Origin: a virus
Length of the DNA stretch: 20,489 bases
Virus record (IMG/VR): IMGVR_UViG_3300020466_000079
Coordinates: 1 to 20,489 of that record
Strand: one strand, 5' to 3'
Under the pieces are notes generated by a model. The model worked only from the letters and a program-made list of their open reading frames with translations, made no database searches and was not told the DNA's origin. Below are positions 14,899 through 20,271 of this stretch, piece by piece. The first letter of the stretch is position 1; each line of letters starts with the position of its first letter. Made by a program: the position numbers and the translations under genes.

Positions 14899-15132
14899 TT
14901 ACTTGTTGAGCAGATCAACTGCTGCTTCAAAACTTAGGTCATAGGACACGGCATAAGCCCATCCGTCATAGTCGAGTCGGTTAAAGTCTTTGACCGCTAC
15001 GACATACGGAGCTTCAGGGAATGGGCATCGCTCCTTAGGGCGCTGCACCATGATTCTGAACCAGCCATCATCCTTATCTATTGGCACCTTATGGATAATC
15101 GGGTACCCGTTCGACTCTGTAACCTCAGTCAC
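14899..15132 (-). CDS. Hypothetical protein (77 aa)
   Basis: It begins at GTG, overlapping the upstream stop as GTGA, with AAGGATGAGGAA upstream. The sequence is a mixed alpha/beta small protein (GWFRIMVQRPKERCP, YVVAVKDFNRLDYD, WAYAVSYDLSFEAAVDLL). No motif or family is recognised. Tight coupling on both sides supports a real gene. Confidence 0.65.
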   Translation of the reverse strand: MTEVTESNGYPIIHKVPIDKDDGWFRIMVQRPKERCPFPEAPYVVAVKDFNRLDYDGWAYAVSYDLSFEAAVDLLNK

Positions 15133-15548
15133 TTCCTCATCCTTTCTTTTATTCTCTGATCAATAAGTTCCATGAACCATTCATTCTCCTCGCTAATAAC
15201 AATGTCGAATTGATGTTTAACGCAGTCTTCCAGAGCTTGCATTAAACGGCCAGTCACGGTGCTTTCCATTCCCCAATAGTCAGGTTCTTGTGGAATTTCC
15301 ACAGGATCTGGTTCTTCAATGGGAGCAGAACGCAACCTAGGAGCAACTAACTGAAAGATTTTCGAGCCCGCTGAGTACCAACCATCGTGGTGGGTCCAAC
15401 AGCTAAGACAAACTCTTTCGTCTTTCATAGTCACAATGTCACATCCCATAGGGATGGAAAGCCCGCATCGCTGACACCAACAAGCTAAGTCGCCTGCATG
15501 GGCAGGCTGTCCATTGGTGTCATAGACAGGCTTCCAGTCGTCATACAT
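15129..15548 (-). CDS. Zinc-finger-like hypothetical protein (139 aa) carrying a VEIPQ insert
   Basis: Residues 20-52 hold cysteines C23, C25, C28, C36, C47 and C50 (CWCQRCGLSIPMGCD, then VCLSCWTHH). CxxC-x18-CxxC is typical of a treble-clef or zinc-ribbon site. The C-terminal half is helical and charged. Between them, residues 83-87 are VEIPQ, encoded by palindrome copy 3 in a Pro/Glu-rich linker (IEEPDPVEIPQEPDYWG). The start overlaps the upstream stop by 8 bases and has AAAGGG before it. A nucleic-acid or protein-binding role is plausible; I recognise no precise family. Confidence 0.7.
   Translation of the reverse strand: MYDDWKPVYDTNGQPAHAGDLACWCQRCGLSIPMGCDIVTMKDERVCLSCWTHHDGWYSAGSKIFQLVAPRLRSAPIEEPDPVEIPQEPDYWGMESTVTGRLMQALEDCVKHQFDIVISEENEWFMELIDQRIKERMRK
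15288..15304. repeat. Palindrome copy 3 (TTGTGGAATTTCCACAG), inside a coding region
   Basis: The 15-bp core is perfect and the last outer base is G. On the coding strand it encodes VEIPQ (residues 83-87) in an acidic, proline-rich linker of the zinc-finger-like protein. Confidence 0.95.
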
Positions 15549-15771
15549 CGTCTACCCTTTCTGGAAAACTGATTACATTATCGGGAACTGCGGGAGGCTT
15601 AAGGTCACCATCTTTGTTCAGGGACTTCACTGCTTCCAACAAACACTGCTCTAGCTCTGATGCTGCTTCGTACATTGCCTCGCCCATGCTTCTCATCATG
15701 TGCATGACATCGTGTGTCGAATCAAACAATTCAAGCAAGAGATCATTCTGCTCATCTGTGAGGCTGCTCAT
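15541..15771 (-). CDS. Small helical hypothetical protein (76 aa)
   Basis: The start overlaps the DUF932 stop by one base (TAATG), a coupled arrangement, and the Shine-Dalgarno signal is weak (GGTGG). Residues 5-52 are amphipathic helix, Met- and Glu-rich (TDEQNDLLLELFDSTHDVMH, AMYEAASELEQCLLEAV), perhaps forming a helical hairpin or oligomer. The C terminus is an extended Pro/Val segment. No family is recognised. Confidence 0.65.
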   Translation of the reverse strand: MSSLTDEQNDLLLELFDSTHDVMHMMRSMGEAMYEAASELEQCLLEAVKSLNKDGDLKPPAVPDNVISFPERVDDV

Positions 15772-16820
15772 TAGTAAGCCACCGAAGCGAGTCGTGAACC
15801 AATACCTAAAGCCTTAACTGCTTTCTCAGTCAAAGGCAATTTGCCCATGACTAAGTTTCTGTGATGCCGCTCCTGTGTGGACCCGCTAGCTTTACTTACG
15901 CGCAAGTCTTTCTGCTCGTAAGCTTGGACAGCCATTAATGCTCCCCAAGCCGTGCCAGTAATGTTTGTGTTGTTGGGGTCTTCGGTATAGCGATACATGA
16001 TTCGATCTCGCTTGTTGTTCCACTCAGTCCACGCCCTCCGCACGGCTGGACCAGATTCCTTCACAGTAAATTTGTTTGGTTGTTCACCAATTACGGCTCT
16101 AACAATCTTCTGGAATTCTGCGTCTACAAGTTCTTGGTTAAGCAACCGTTCGATGCGGCTACCGTGACCAGAACCCATATCGACTCGTAACCCTAGCTGG
16201 TTCACCGCTTCGTTCATTAACTCCGCAGGCTTACCTATGTGCTTGAAGGTGTGCCATGCGGGCACGTTCAAGACGTTGGTCTGCATGGTGTTAGCACAAA
16301 CAACAATCCCCAAACTATTTGTTAGCGACAACGGCAACTTGTCATACCCATTGGTCAAGTTGATTACGTTGTGGACTTCGGAGTACCCGTCAATCTCAAT
16401 GTCGTTAGGTAAGCGCACTGACACAAAAGCTGCCTCGCCGCTGCCATAAGTACCTATGGACTCGATGGACTTAACTAACCCGTACTGAATGAGCTTAGGC
16501 AACAGTTCTCTGGTCAAGAACGAATGCTGCACCAACTTGTACCTATTTGAGTGGTAGCCATGTGTATAGGGGTAATTGTTTAAGACAACAGTCTTGGTAT
16601 CTGGGTCCTGAACTAAACCTCCTGACTCACCGAGGTCAGGGTGGCGACCTTCTGTTGGGTCATCGAAGTAGAACCAAGGCGAATCGAGATGGGCGTCTGC
16701 CCAATCGAGCGCCGAAAGTGATTCGATGTAGTCGATCTCACCTACAGTCCCTAGCTTGTGCCATGCGGATTCTGCGAACCGCATGTGCTCTGCATCTAAT
16801 TGTTCTATTCTGCTACTCAT
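15771..16820 (-). CDS. DUF932-family phage/plasmid protein (349 aa)
   Basis: The N terminus has AESAWHKLG (W20-H21), the sequence centre has the NRYKLVQHS segment at 92-100 and VCANTM at 174-179. These match the DUF932 (phage/plasmid-like, TIGR03299-type) pattern of an early W-H-x-L-G, a Y-x-x-V-Q segment and a later V-C-x-N-T. The molecular role of the family is not established; it is common on phages and plasmids and often near replication or anti-restriction genes. The ATG at 16820 is set by GAGGAGAAAG. A longer frame exists from a TTG at 16850, but that codon lies in palindrome copy 4 and has no ribosome binding site. The gene overlaps its upstream neighbour by 8 bases. Confidence 0.82.
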   Translation of the reverse strand: MSSRIEQLDAEHMRFAESAWHKLGTVGEIDYIESLSALDWADAHLDSPWFYFDDPTEGRHPDLGESGGLVQDPDTKTVVLNNYPYTHGYHSNRYKLVQHSFLTRELLPKLIQYGLVKSIESIGTYGSGEAAFVSVRLPNDIEIDGYSEVHNVINLTNGYDKLPLSLTNSLGIVVCANTMQTNVLNVPAWHTFKHIGKPAELMNEAVNQLGLRVDMGSGHGSRIERLLNQELVDAEFQKIVRAVIGEQPNKFTVKESGPAVRRAWTEWNNKRDRIMYRYTEDPNNTNITGTAWGALMAVQAYEQKDLRVSKASGSTQERHHRNLVMGKLPLTEKAVKALGIGSRLASVAY

Positions 16821-17085
16821 TTTCTTTCTCCTCTTGTGGAATTTCCACAAACTTAACTTTCCTGTTTGGACCTATATAATCGGATACTGCTTCTCTAGCC
16901 ACCTCTGCGTCACCGCCAAGGGCATGCAGATAGGTGGCACGTTCATAAACTCTGTCAAGGGCTGCGTCTGGCATGACAATCGACTGAAACAGGTCAACAC
17001 AATCTTGTGCTGCCTGCTCCAGCCGAATAGTCGCATACCAGAAGTCCAAGATCTTGGCTTCTAATTGTGGATCATCTAGTGACAT
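16813..17085 (-). CDS. Hypothetical helical protein (90 aa) ending in a palindrome-encoded tail
   Basis: I chose the ATG at 17085, which overlaps the upstream gene by 14 bases and has a GGAG-type signal, over an alternative start at 17136. The protein is mainly helical (LEAKILDFWYATIRLEQAAQ, LDRVYERATYLHALGGDA). Its end is KFVEIPQEEKENE, where VEIPQ (80-84) comes from palindrome copy 4 and the acidic tail comes from the next gene's ribosome binding site read in another frame. The last residues are thus constrained by two non-coding signals. Function is unknown. Confidence 0.65.
   Translation of the reverse strand: MSLDDPQLEAKILDFWYATIRLEQAAQDCVDLFQSIVMPDAALDRVYERATYLHALGGDAEVAREAVSDYIGPNRKVKFVEIPQEEKENE
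16834..16850. repeat. Palindrome copy 4 (perfect), just upstream of the DUF932 ribosome binding site
   Basis: All 17 bases match. Its edge is 13 bases before the DUF932 ATG at 16820, and the gap is filled by GAGGAGAAAGAAA. It also encodes VEIPQ near the C terminus of the preceding gene. Confidence 0.95.
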
Positions 17086-17425
17086 CTGGGTCCGCACCGC
17101 TCCACTCGACAAGTTGCTTGACAATGTGGCGGGCATTGGACCCTCTGCCCCCGTAAGGCATCAGGGAACCTTCTGCCTCCATTTCTGTCTGGTTAGCTAC
17201 CCAGTACAAAAAGGTGAGATTGTACACTCCTTCCATAGATTCTTTGGGCTCGCCATCGTGACCCCAAATGGTTGTTGTTGGGCTACTGAAGTCCGAGTGG
17301 TGGACCTCTGTGATCTCAGTCACATCGAACCCTTCGTAATGCTCTGGGTTAATGATTGAGTGACCGTCTGGATAGATGATGCCATTCTCGATGGCATTCT
17401 TAATTTTTTCTTTACTAAATGTCAT
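17072..17425 (-). CDS. Hypothetical protein (117 aa)
   Basis: The ATG at 17425 follows GAAAGATAACA and starts MTFSKEKIKNAIENG; a longer frame from a TTG at 17452 begins inside palindrome copy 5 and is rejected. Visible segments are YPDGHSIINPEHYEGFDVTE, HHSDFSSPTTTIWGHDGEPK and GRGSNARHIVKQLVEWSG. His and Asp are frequent in the first half, which could suit metal binding, but no family motif is clear. It ends with a 14-base overlap into the next gene. Confidence 0.65.
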   Translation of the reverse strand: MTFSKEKIKNAIENGIIYPDGHSIINPEHYEGFDVTEITEVHHSDFSSPTTTIWGHDGEPKESMEGVYNLTFLYWVANQTEMEAEGSLMPYGGRGSNARHIVKQLVEWSGADPDVTR

Positions 17426-17435
17426 TGTTATCTTT

Positions 17436-17452
17436 CTGTGGAATTTCCACAT
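17436..17452. repeat. Palindrome copy 5 (CTGTGGAATTTCCACAT), in a 32-base intergenic gap
   Basis: The 15-bp core is perfect and both outer bases differ. It fills most of the gap between the GP88-like gene and the 117-aa gene, 10 bases before the latter's ATG, so here it is not coding. Confidence 0.95.
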
Positions 17453-17457
17453 TTGGT

Positions 17458-18195
17458 TTATTTGTTACTTGCAGCGAAACGTACGTTGTTCACCCCCTTG
17501 ATGCATAGCCCGCAGTCAACGCAGGCACCTACGCCGTCGTTGACCAAGGGCACTTTGCCTGTTAGCTCTGGACATCTAGGCCCACGCCTACGGTGGGGAA
17601 ACTTGTCAGAAAGAGTTAGGGTGTCTGTCCATGTGTCTGCACAAAACGCTATGTTTACCCAAGGATTGTGCTTCTCGCACTCAATAGCTTTTGACACGTT
17701 AAAGTTATCCACAGATAAATAAACTTGTAGGTTCGTAGGACCGTACAAGTGTGGCACGACACTGAAGTTGCGAGTGTAAACCCAGAACTTGATGTCAGGG
17801 TATTTGTTTGCCACGTCACGCATAGCCAGAGCGAAACTCTGAGATGGAATGTCGCCATCCCAAAAATGGCGAAACACCCAGTGCTCCTTAGGCACTTGGT
17901 GTCGCTTGAAACCCCAAAGGGCTTCGCCTACTAGATTGTCTAGTTCTTCCGCTAAAGCGAAGTAGTCGTGAAGGTGCGATGAAACAAACTCCCAGTTGCG
18001 TTCTAGAAGATTACGAACGTTAGGGCGGTGCTTCTCGATCTTCTCGGCGTAGCAATGCTTGTCGCAAAACTCTGTCCTGTCGGTGCAGTATTTGGCAGGC
18101 AAACCGTAAGTGTTCTTGACCTTAGGGTCCCAGCGGCCACTCTTGCGTTGAATGGCTACAGGTGTGACTTTGCGGTCAGTGCTAGTCTCGATCAT
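17458..18195 (-). CDS. GP88-like cysteine-rich phage protein (245 aa), possible Fe-S/radical-SAM-like fold
   Basis: Residues 31-50 read GLPAKYCTDRTEFCDKHCYA with C37, C44 and C48. The middle has FRHFWDGDIPSQSFALAMRD and KYPDIKFWVYTRNF (109-143). The C terminus has C208-P, C225, C228 and C231 (GACVDCGLCIKG). The order of a CxxxCYA block, a HxxGD segment, an FWxYTR segment and a terminal Cys cluster resembles the mycobacteriophage 'gene product 88' and Gp37/Gp68-type families. Two Cys clusters could bind metal or Fe-S centres. The biochemical activity is not known to me. The ATG overlaps the upstream stop (TAATG) and has no clear Shine-Dalgarno, so translation is probably coupled. Confidence 0.7.
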   Translation of the reverse strand: MIETSTDRKVTPVAIQRKSGRWDPKVKNTYGLPAKYCTDRTEFCDKHCYAEKIEKHRPNVRNLLERNWEFVSSHLHDYFALAEELDNLVGEALWGFKRHQVPKEHWVFRHFWDGDIPSQSFALAMRDVANKYPDIKFWVYTRNFSVVPHLYGPTNLQVYLSVDNFNVSKAIECEKHNPWVNIAFCADTWTDTLTLSDKFPHRRRGPRCPELTGKVPLVNDGVGACVDCGLCIKGVNNVRFAASNK

Positions 18196-18701
18196 TAGCG
18201 TTGTGGAATTTCCACAAATGAAGCATTAGTGCCAAGAGCACGACCGAAGGCAAGCTTCAACTCTTCTTGCACTACCTTGCGGATCATGGGCTCGAAGTTC
18301 GCAGCGAACGCATCGGGCTGTTCCTCCATGCTGCCGAGCACCTCACCTATTACTCGTTTGGTGGCGTCAGCAAAAGCTTCACCAACACCACAGCGACCTT
18401 GGGCGCTGGTTCTAAGGAAGTCACGAAGCAATGCCTGCACAGCTTCGCCTAGGTCGCCTTCCGCCATAAGGCCAGAGCCGTCAGCTAGTTCATTGACACT
18501 GATGTAGTTGATGTTGCTGCTGATGATCTCGTCCCAGCGATTGAAGTCCCAGATGATTTGGTAAACGTCATCAGTAACGTCAAGGTTGTTAGCTAGATAA
18601 TCTTCGACCGTTGAATCTACTTTGTACTCAATCGCATCGTATAAGCCGTCGTCATCTATGGAGATTGTTGTATCCCCTAGATTGATGTCGAATTCAGCCA
18701 T
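18195..18701 (-). CDS. Hypothetical acidic protein (168 aa), first gene of the leftward operon
   Basis: The ATG at 18701 has GAGGGAGAAAC upstream and lies about 55 bases from the predicted transcription start. The product is acidic in its first half (MAEFDINLGDTTISIDDDG) and helical later, with no membrane segment or cysteine cluster. Its C terminus is NASFVEIPQR, where VEIPQ (163-167) is encoded by palindrome copy 6. I recognise no family. As the first gene behind a strong promoter it is expected to be made early and in quantity, which fits a small host-interaction or DNA-binding protein, but this is inference. Confidence 0.7.
   Translation of the reverse strand: MAEFDINLGDTTISIDDDGLYDAIEYKVDSTVEDYLANNLDVTDDVYQIIWDFNRWDEIISSNINYISVNELADGSGLMAEGDLGEAVQALLRDFLRTSAQGRCGVGEAFADATKRVIGEVLGSMEEQPDAFAANFEPMIRKVVQEELKLAFGRALGTNASFVEIPQR
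18201..18217. repeat. Palindrome copy 6 (perfect), at a gene junction
   Basis: All 17 bases match. It encodes the VEIPQ near the end of the 168-aa protein and lies 5 bases before the ATG of the GP88-like gene, overlapping where its ribosome binding site would be. Confidence 0.95.
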
Positions 18702-18712
18702 TGTTTCTCCCT

Positions 18713-18729
18713 CTGTGGAATTTCCACAA
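18713..18729. repeat. Palindrome copy 7 (CTGTGGAATTTCCACAA), in the 5' leader of the leftward operon
   Basis: The 15-bp core is perfect. It lies between the predicted transcription start near 18755 and the ribosome binding site of the first gene, 11 bases before the ATG, so it could act as an operator or as an RNA hairpin. Confidence 0.95.
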
Positions 18730-18761
18730 GTCTATTGTGAACGTTAGTGCCCACAAATAAA

Positions 18762-18790
18762 AGTATATCATAAATATTTATAGCTGTCAA
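18762..18790 (-). promoter_or_regulatory. Strong sigma-70-type promoter for the 18.7-13.8 kb operon
   Basis: On the - strand TTGACA (18790-18785) and TATACT (18767-18762) are separated by exactly 17 bases of AT-rich DNA. Transcription would start near 18755 and run left. It lies downstream of the terminator at 18993-19030, so it begins a separate unit. Confidence 0.85.
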
Positions 18791-18798
18791 AGGCGGGT

Positions 18799-18834
18799 CA
18801 CGGCACGGGCCACAGCACGGGCCACGGCACCCAT
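18799..18834. repeat. Three imperfect 12-bp tandem repeats (CACRGCACGGGC)
   Basis: The units are CACGGCACGGGC, CACAGCACGGGC and CACGGCACCCAT. They lie 9 bases upstream of the -35 of the leftward promoter, in DNA much richer in GC than its surroundings. An activator site or simple repeat expansion would both fit. Confidence 0.65.
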
Positions 18835-18859
18835 CGAAGCGCCCCCAACGGCACCGACA

Positions 18860-18884
18860 GTGAATTTTGCTTCACAAAATTCAC
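18860..18884. other. Perfect 10-bp-stem inverted repeat
   Basis: GTGAATTTTG and CAAAATTCAC surround the 5-base loop CTTCA. It lies upstream of the leftward promoter in a non-coding stretch from 18702 to 19051. No T-run follows, so it is not an obvious terminator; a protein-binding site is possible. Confidence 0.55.
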
Positions 18885-18972
18885 AGGAACGAATCGAGGT
18901 GCAAGTAGGGTCAGACACGAAACCCCTAGTTCATAGGCTCTGCCATGCAGTGGGACACTAGTAATTGTCGTT

Positions 18973-18989
18973 CTGTGGAATTTCCACAA
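18973..18989. repeat. Palindrome copy 8 (CTGTGGAATTTCCACAA), just past a terminator
   Basis: The 15-bp core is perfect. It begins 4 bases beyond the T-tract of the terminator at 18993-19030 in the - strand direction and more than 180 bases upstream of the next promoter, in non-coding DNA. Confidence 0.95.
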
Positions 18990-18992
18990 ACA

Positions 18993-19030
18993 CAAAAAGA
19001 AACCACCGCCGACCCGAAGGCCGACGGTGG
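18993..19030 (-). terminator. Intrinsic terminator of the right-hand small-gene operon
   Basis: On the - strand CCACCGTCGGCC, a TTCG tetraloop and GGTCGGCGGTGG form a 12-bp stem with two G-U pairs, followed by TTTCTTTTTG. It lies 21 bases after the last gene of the operon. The TTCG loop is the same as in the terminator at 13783-13812. Confidence 0.88.
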
Positions 19031-19051
19031 CACTAACCGACGAGGGGAGGG

Positions 19052-19276
19052 TTATCGGTTAGAAATGTAAGTTACTTTCTCTAGGTTCTTTCCATACCGA
19101 ATAGTTACACCTTCGATATGTCTCCCGATAGAACCTTGAATGTCTTGTTTGTTCAGGTAGTAGTTATGAATACCAGTTCCCCTGAAGTCGTTCGAGGCGT
19201 TCCAGTCTCGCATCACCTCAGCCTTTGTCGTATACACTCGCCCGTAGGCAGGCATAGCCGTTATCACTTCACCCAT
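19052..19276 (-). CDS. Small conserved-looking phage protein (74 aa)
   Basis: The sequence has PAYGRVYTTKAEVMRDWNAS followed by NDFRG, a pattern (YGRxYxxKxxxxxDWNxxxDF) that I have seen in small phage proteins of unknown function. The remainder is basic and probably beta-rich (HIEGVTIRYGKNLEKVTYI). The ATG has GGGAGAC upstream and overlaps the previous gene by 8 bases. The last codons are part of an 8-bp inverted repeat (CTAACCGA/TCGGTTAG at 19033-19062) that stands just ahead of the terminator. No function can be given. Confidence 0.72.
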   Translation of the reverse strand: MGEVITAMPAYGRVYTTKAEVMRDWNASNDFRGTGIHNYYLNKQDIQGSIGRHIEGVTIRYGKNLEKVTYISNR

Positions 19277-19457
19277 TATTGTCTCCCAACTGGTCGGGCT
19301 TAATCATTTCCATAACTTCACCAAGCCTCCACGAAGCCTCTTTAAGCACTTCGTGAACTTCATCTAACTTGGCTTGCTCCTCAGCTAGTTGCAGCCTCCA
19401 TATCGCTGCTTGAAGCTGTGCTTGTGGAATTTCCACAGTATTACCATCGCTACCCAT
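19269..19457 (-). CDS. Small coiled-coil-like protein (62 aa) with VEIPQ near its start
   Basis: After MGSDGNT the residues VEIPQ (8-12) are encoded by palindrome copy 9. The rest is a long amphipathic helix rich in Ala, Glu, Leu and Gln (AQLQAAIWRLQLAEEQAKLD), suggesting a coiled coil. The ATG overlaps the upstream stop by 8 bases and has GAGGAGAGCGCA before it. It starts so near the palindrome that the element covers what would be the early elongation region. Function is unknown. Confidence 0.65.
   Translation of the reverse strand: MGSDGNTVEIPQAQLQAAIWRLQLAEEQAKLDEVHEVLKEASWRLGEVMEMIKPDQLGDNNG
19422..19438. repeat. Palindrome copy 9 (TTGTGGAATTTCCACAG), in the N-terminal codons of a gene
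   Basis: The core is perfect and the last outer base is G. It codes for VEIPQ at residues 8-12 of the 62-aa protein. Confidence 0.95.
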
Positions 19458-19656
19458 TGCGCTCTCCTCTCGCAGGTAGATCTTTATTCAGGTCATCTAA
19501 CATTGCTTGCCAGTACTCAGGGCCGCGAGCACGCTCGCGAGCCCAGTACCACTCACTGATCAACACGCACCCACGCACAAACATGGCAACGCAGATCAAG
19601 TAGTACAGGCCAGGGTACTCAGGGATAGGTAGAACCTTCTCCAACAAATCAAACAT
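19450..19656 (-). CDS. Small membrane protein (68 aa)
   Basis: The ATG at 19656 has AGGAGG upstream; an earlier in-frame start at 19686 has no such signal. Residues 15-34 (PGLYYLICVAMFVRGCVLIS) form one membrane segment, followed by a Trp/Tyr/Arg-rich interface (EWYWARERARG) and a charged cytoplasmic tail. It overlaps both neighbours by 8 bases. Small early phage membrane proteins often act in superinfection exclusion or host takeover, but there is no specific evidence here. Confidence 0.68.
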   Translation of the reverse strand: MFDLLEKVLPIPEYPGLYYLICVAMFVRGCVLISEWYWARERARGPEYWQAMLDDLNKDLPARGERNG

Positions 19657-19825
19657 AATCACGGGCCTCCTGCAACGCTTCAGCAAACATCTCTAAGTTT
19701 GCTTCGTCACCCAACTGTGCCCAAAGTTCTCTCTGCTCAGGATAGACAACCCATCTCGGCCTGTTGTCCATCCACCACTCGGCATACCGATAGGGCGCAT
19801 ATTCATAAACCTTAGGGTCAGACAT
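19649..19825 (-). CDS. Small hypothetical protein (58 aa)
   Basis: Reading the - strand from the ATG at 19825 gives MSDPKVYEYAPYRYAEWWMD, continuing to a stop at 19649-19651. It is short but fits the operon exactly: its start shares one base with the previous stop (TGATG), its end overlaps the next gene by 8 bases, and GAGGATG precedes the start. The product is rich in Tyr, Trp and Glu, with an acidic helical C terminus (EANLEMFAEALQEARDYV). No family is recognised. Confidence 0.65.
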   Translation of the reverse strand: MSDPKVYEYAPYRYAEWWMDNRPRWVVYPEQRELWAQLGDEANLEMFAEALQEARDYV

Positions 19826-20019
19826 CAGAACACATCCTCAGAGTTTGGGTCATAGCTTTCCATAGCGTCTATCATGCGCTCTACATTGCTAAGTTCCCAG
19901 AACAAGCGATCACGTTCCCGCTGCAACTTCAACAGCGTTGTAATCTCCTTCTCCTCAAAGGCCTTGTTTGGATCTGTTGTGGAAATTCCACGAAACGGAT
20001 CTGTAAGGTTATGTACCAT
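19825..20019 (-). CDS. Small hypothetical protein (64 aa), first gene of the right-hand operon
   Basis: The ATG at 20019 has GGGGAGAG upstream and lies about 40 bases from the predicted transcription start. Residues 9-15 (FRGISTT) are encoded by palindrome copy 10, which is read here in a different frame from the VEIPQ cases. The rest is a charged coiled-coil helix (LLKLQRERDRLFWELSNVER) with an acidic tail. A small DNA- or protein-binding role is possible; nothing specific is shown. Confidence 0.65.
   Translation of the reverse strand: MVHNLTDPFRGISTTDPNKAFEEKEITTLLKLQRERDRLFWELSNVERMIDAMESYDPNSEDVF
19977..19993. repeat. Palindrome copy 10 (TTGTGGAAATTCCACGA), inverted and imperfect
   Basis: This is the only copy with A at the centre on the + strand and with an inner change (CACGA for CACAA), so its arms mismatch at one position. 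It is within the first codons of the 64-aa gene. Confidence 0.85.
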
Positions 20020-20065
20020 TGCTCTCCCCTAACTCGGACAGGGCCTCTCCCCATCCGTTACTAAT

Positions 20066-20094
20066 AGTTTAGCATACAAACTTGAGTGCGTCAA
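20066..20094 (-). promoter_or_regulatory. Sigma-70-type promoter for the right-hand small-gene operon
   Basis: On the - strand TTGACG (20094-20089) and TAAACT (20071-20066) are 17 bases apart. Transcription would start near 20059 and reach the first ATG at 20019. Upstream is a CAGCAC-rich stretch (20102-20160). Confidence 0.75.
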
Positions 20095-20168
20095 GTCGGG
20101 CCCCACAGCACACACGCAGCACAGCACGAAGACAGGGCACACACAGATAGTGGCAAGCACAAAAGAGT

Positions 20169-20185
20169 TTGTGGAATTTCCACAA
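20169..20185. repeat. Palindrome copy 11 (perfect), upstream of the right-hand promoter
   Basis: All 17 bases match. It lies about 75 bases upstream of the -35 element in non-coding DNA, beside the paired palindromes at 20206-20247. Confidence 0.95.
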
Positions 20186-20205
20186 ACGGTATAACTAACG
20201 TGACG

Positions 20206-20247
20206 TGTTAGGTGCGCTTAACACTTACGTGTTAGGCAAGCCTAACA
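20206..20247. repeat. Pair of TGTTAG...CTAACA palindromes with 24-bp periodicity
   Basis: TGTTAGGCAAGCCTAACA (20230-20247) is a perfect palindrome with 8-bp arms and AA in the centre. TGTTAGGTGCGCTTAACA (20206-20223) is a degenerate copy starting exactly 24 bases earlier, and both are preceded by ACG. A further half-site, CTAACG, is at 20195. Tandem operators for a dimeric repressor or origin iterons would look like this. Confidence 0.75.
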
Positions 20248-20271
20248 TAGGGGGGCAAACTGACAGTGAAA

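Noticed and set aside
16821-16850. N-terminal extension (MWKFHKRRKK) of the DUF932 gene
   Set aside because: It starts at a TTG inside the palindrome without a ribosome binding site; GAGGAGAAAG places the start at 16820. The same applies to the extension of the gene starting at 17425.
18798-18995. Open reading frame on the - strand (65 codons)
   Set aside because: It runs through the palindrome, an inverted repeat and the tandem repeats, upstream of a strong promoter, with no ribosome binding site and no protein-like composition.
13813-20185. CRISPR array made of the repeated palindrome
   Set aside because: Spacing is 0.2-1.5 kb with genes in between, and no short uniform spacers exist. The Cas4-like nuclease is a phage recombination enzyme with no Cas1/Cas2 nearby.
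20169-20195. Rightward promoter overlapping palindrome copy 11 (TTGTGG with TATAAC)
   Set aside because: The spacer is only 15 bases, and no + strand gene follows in the window.
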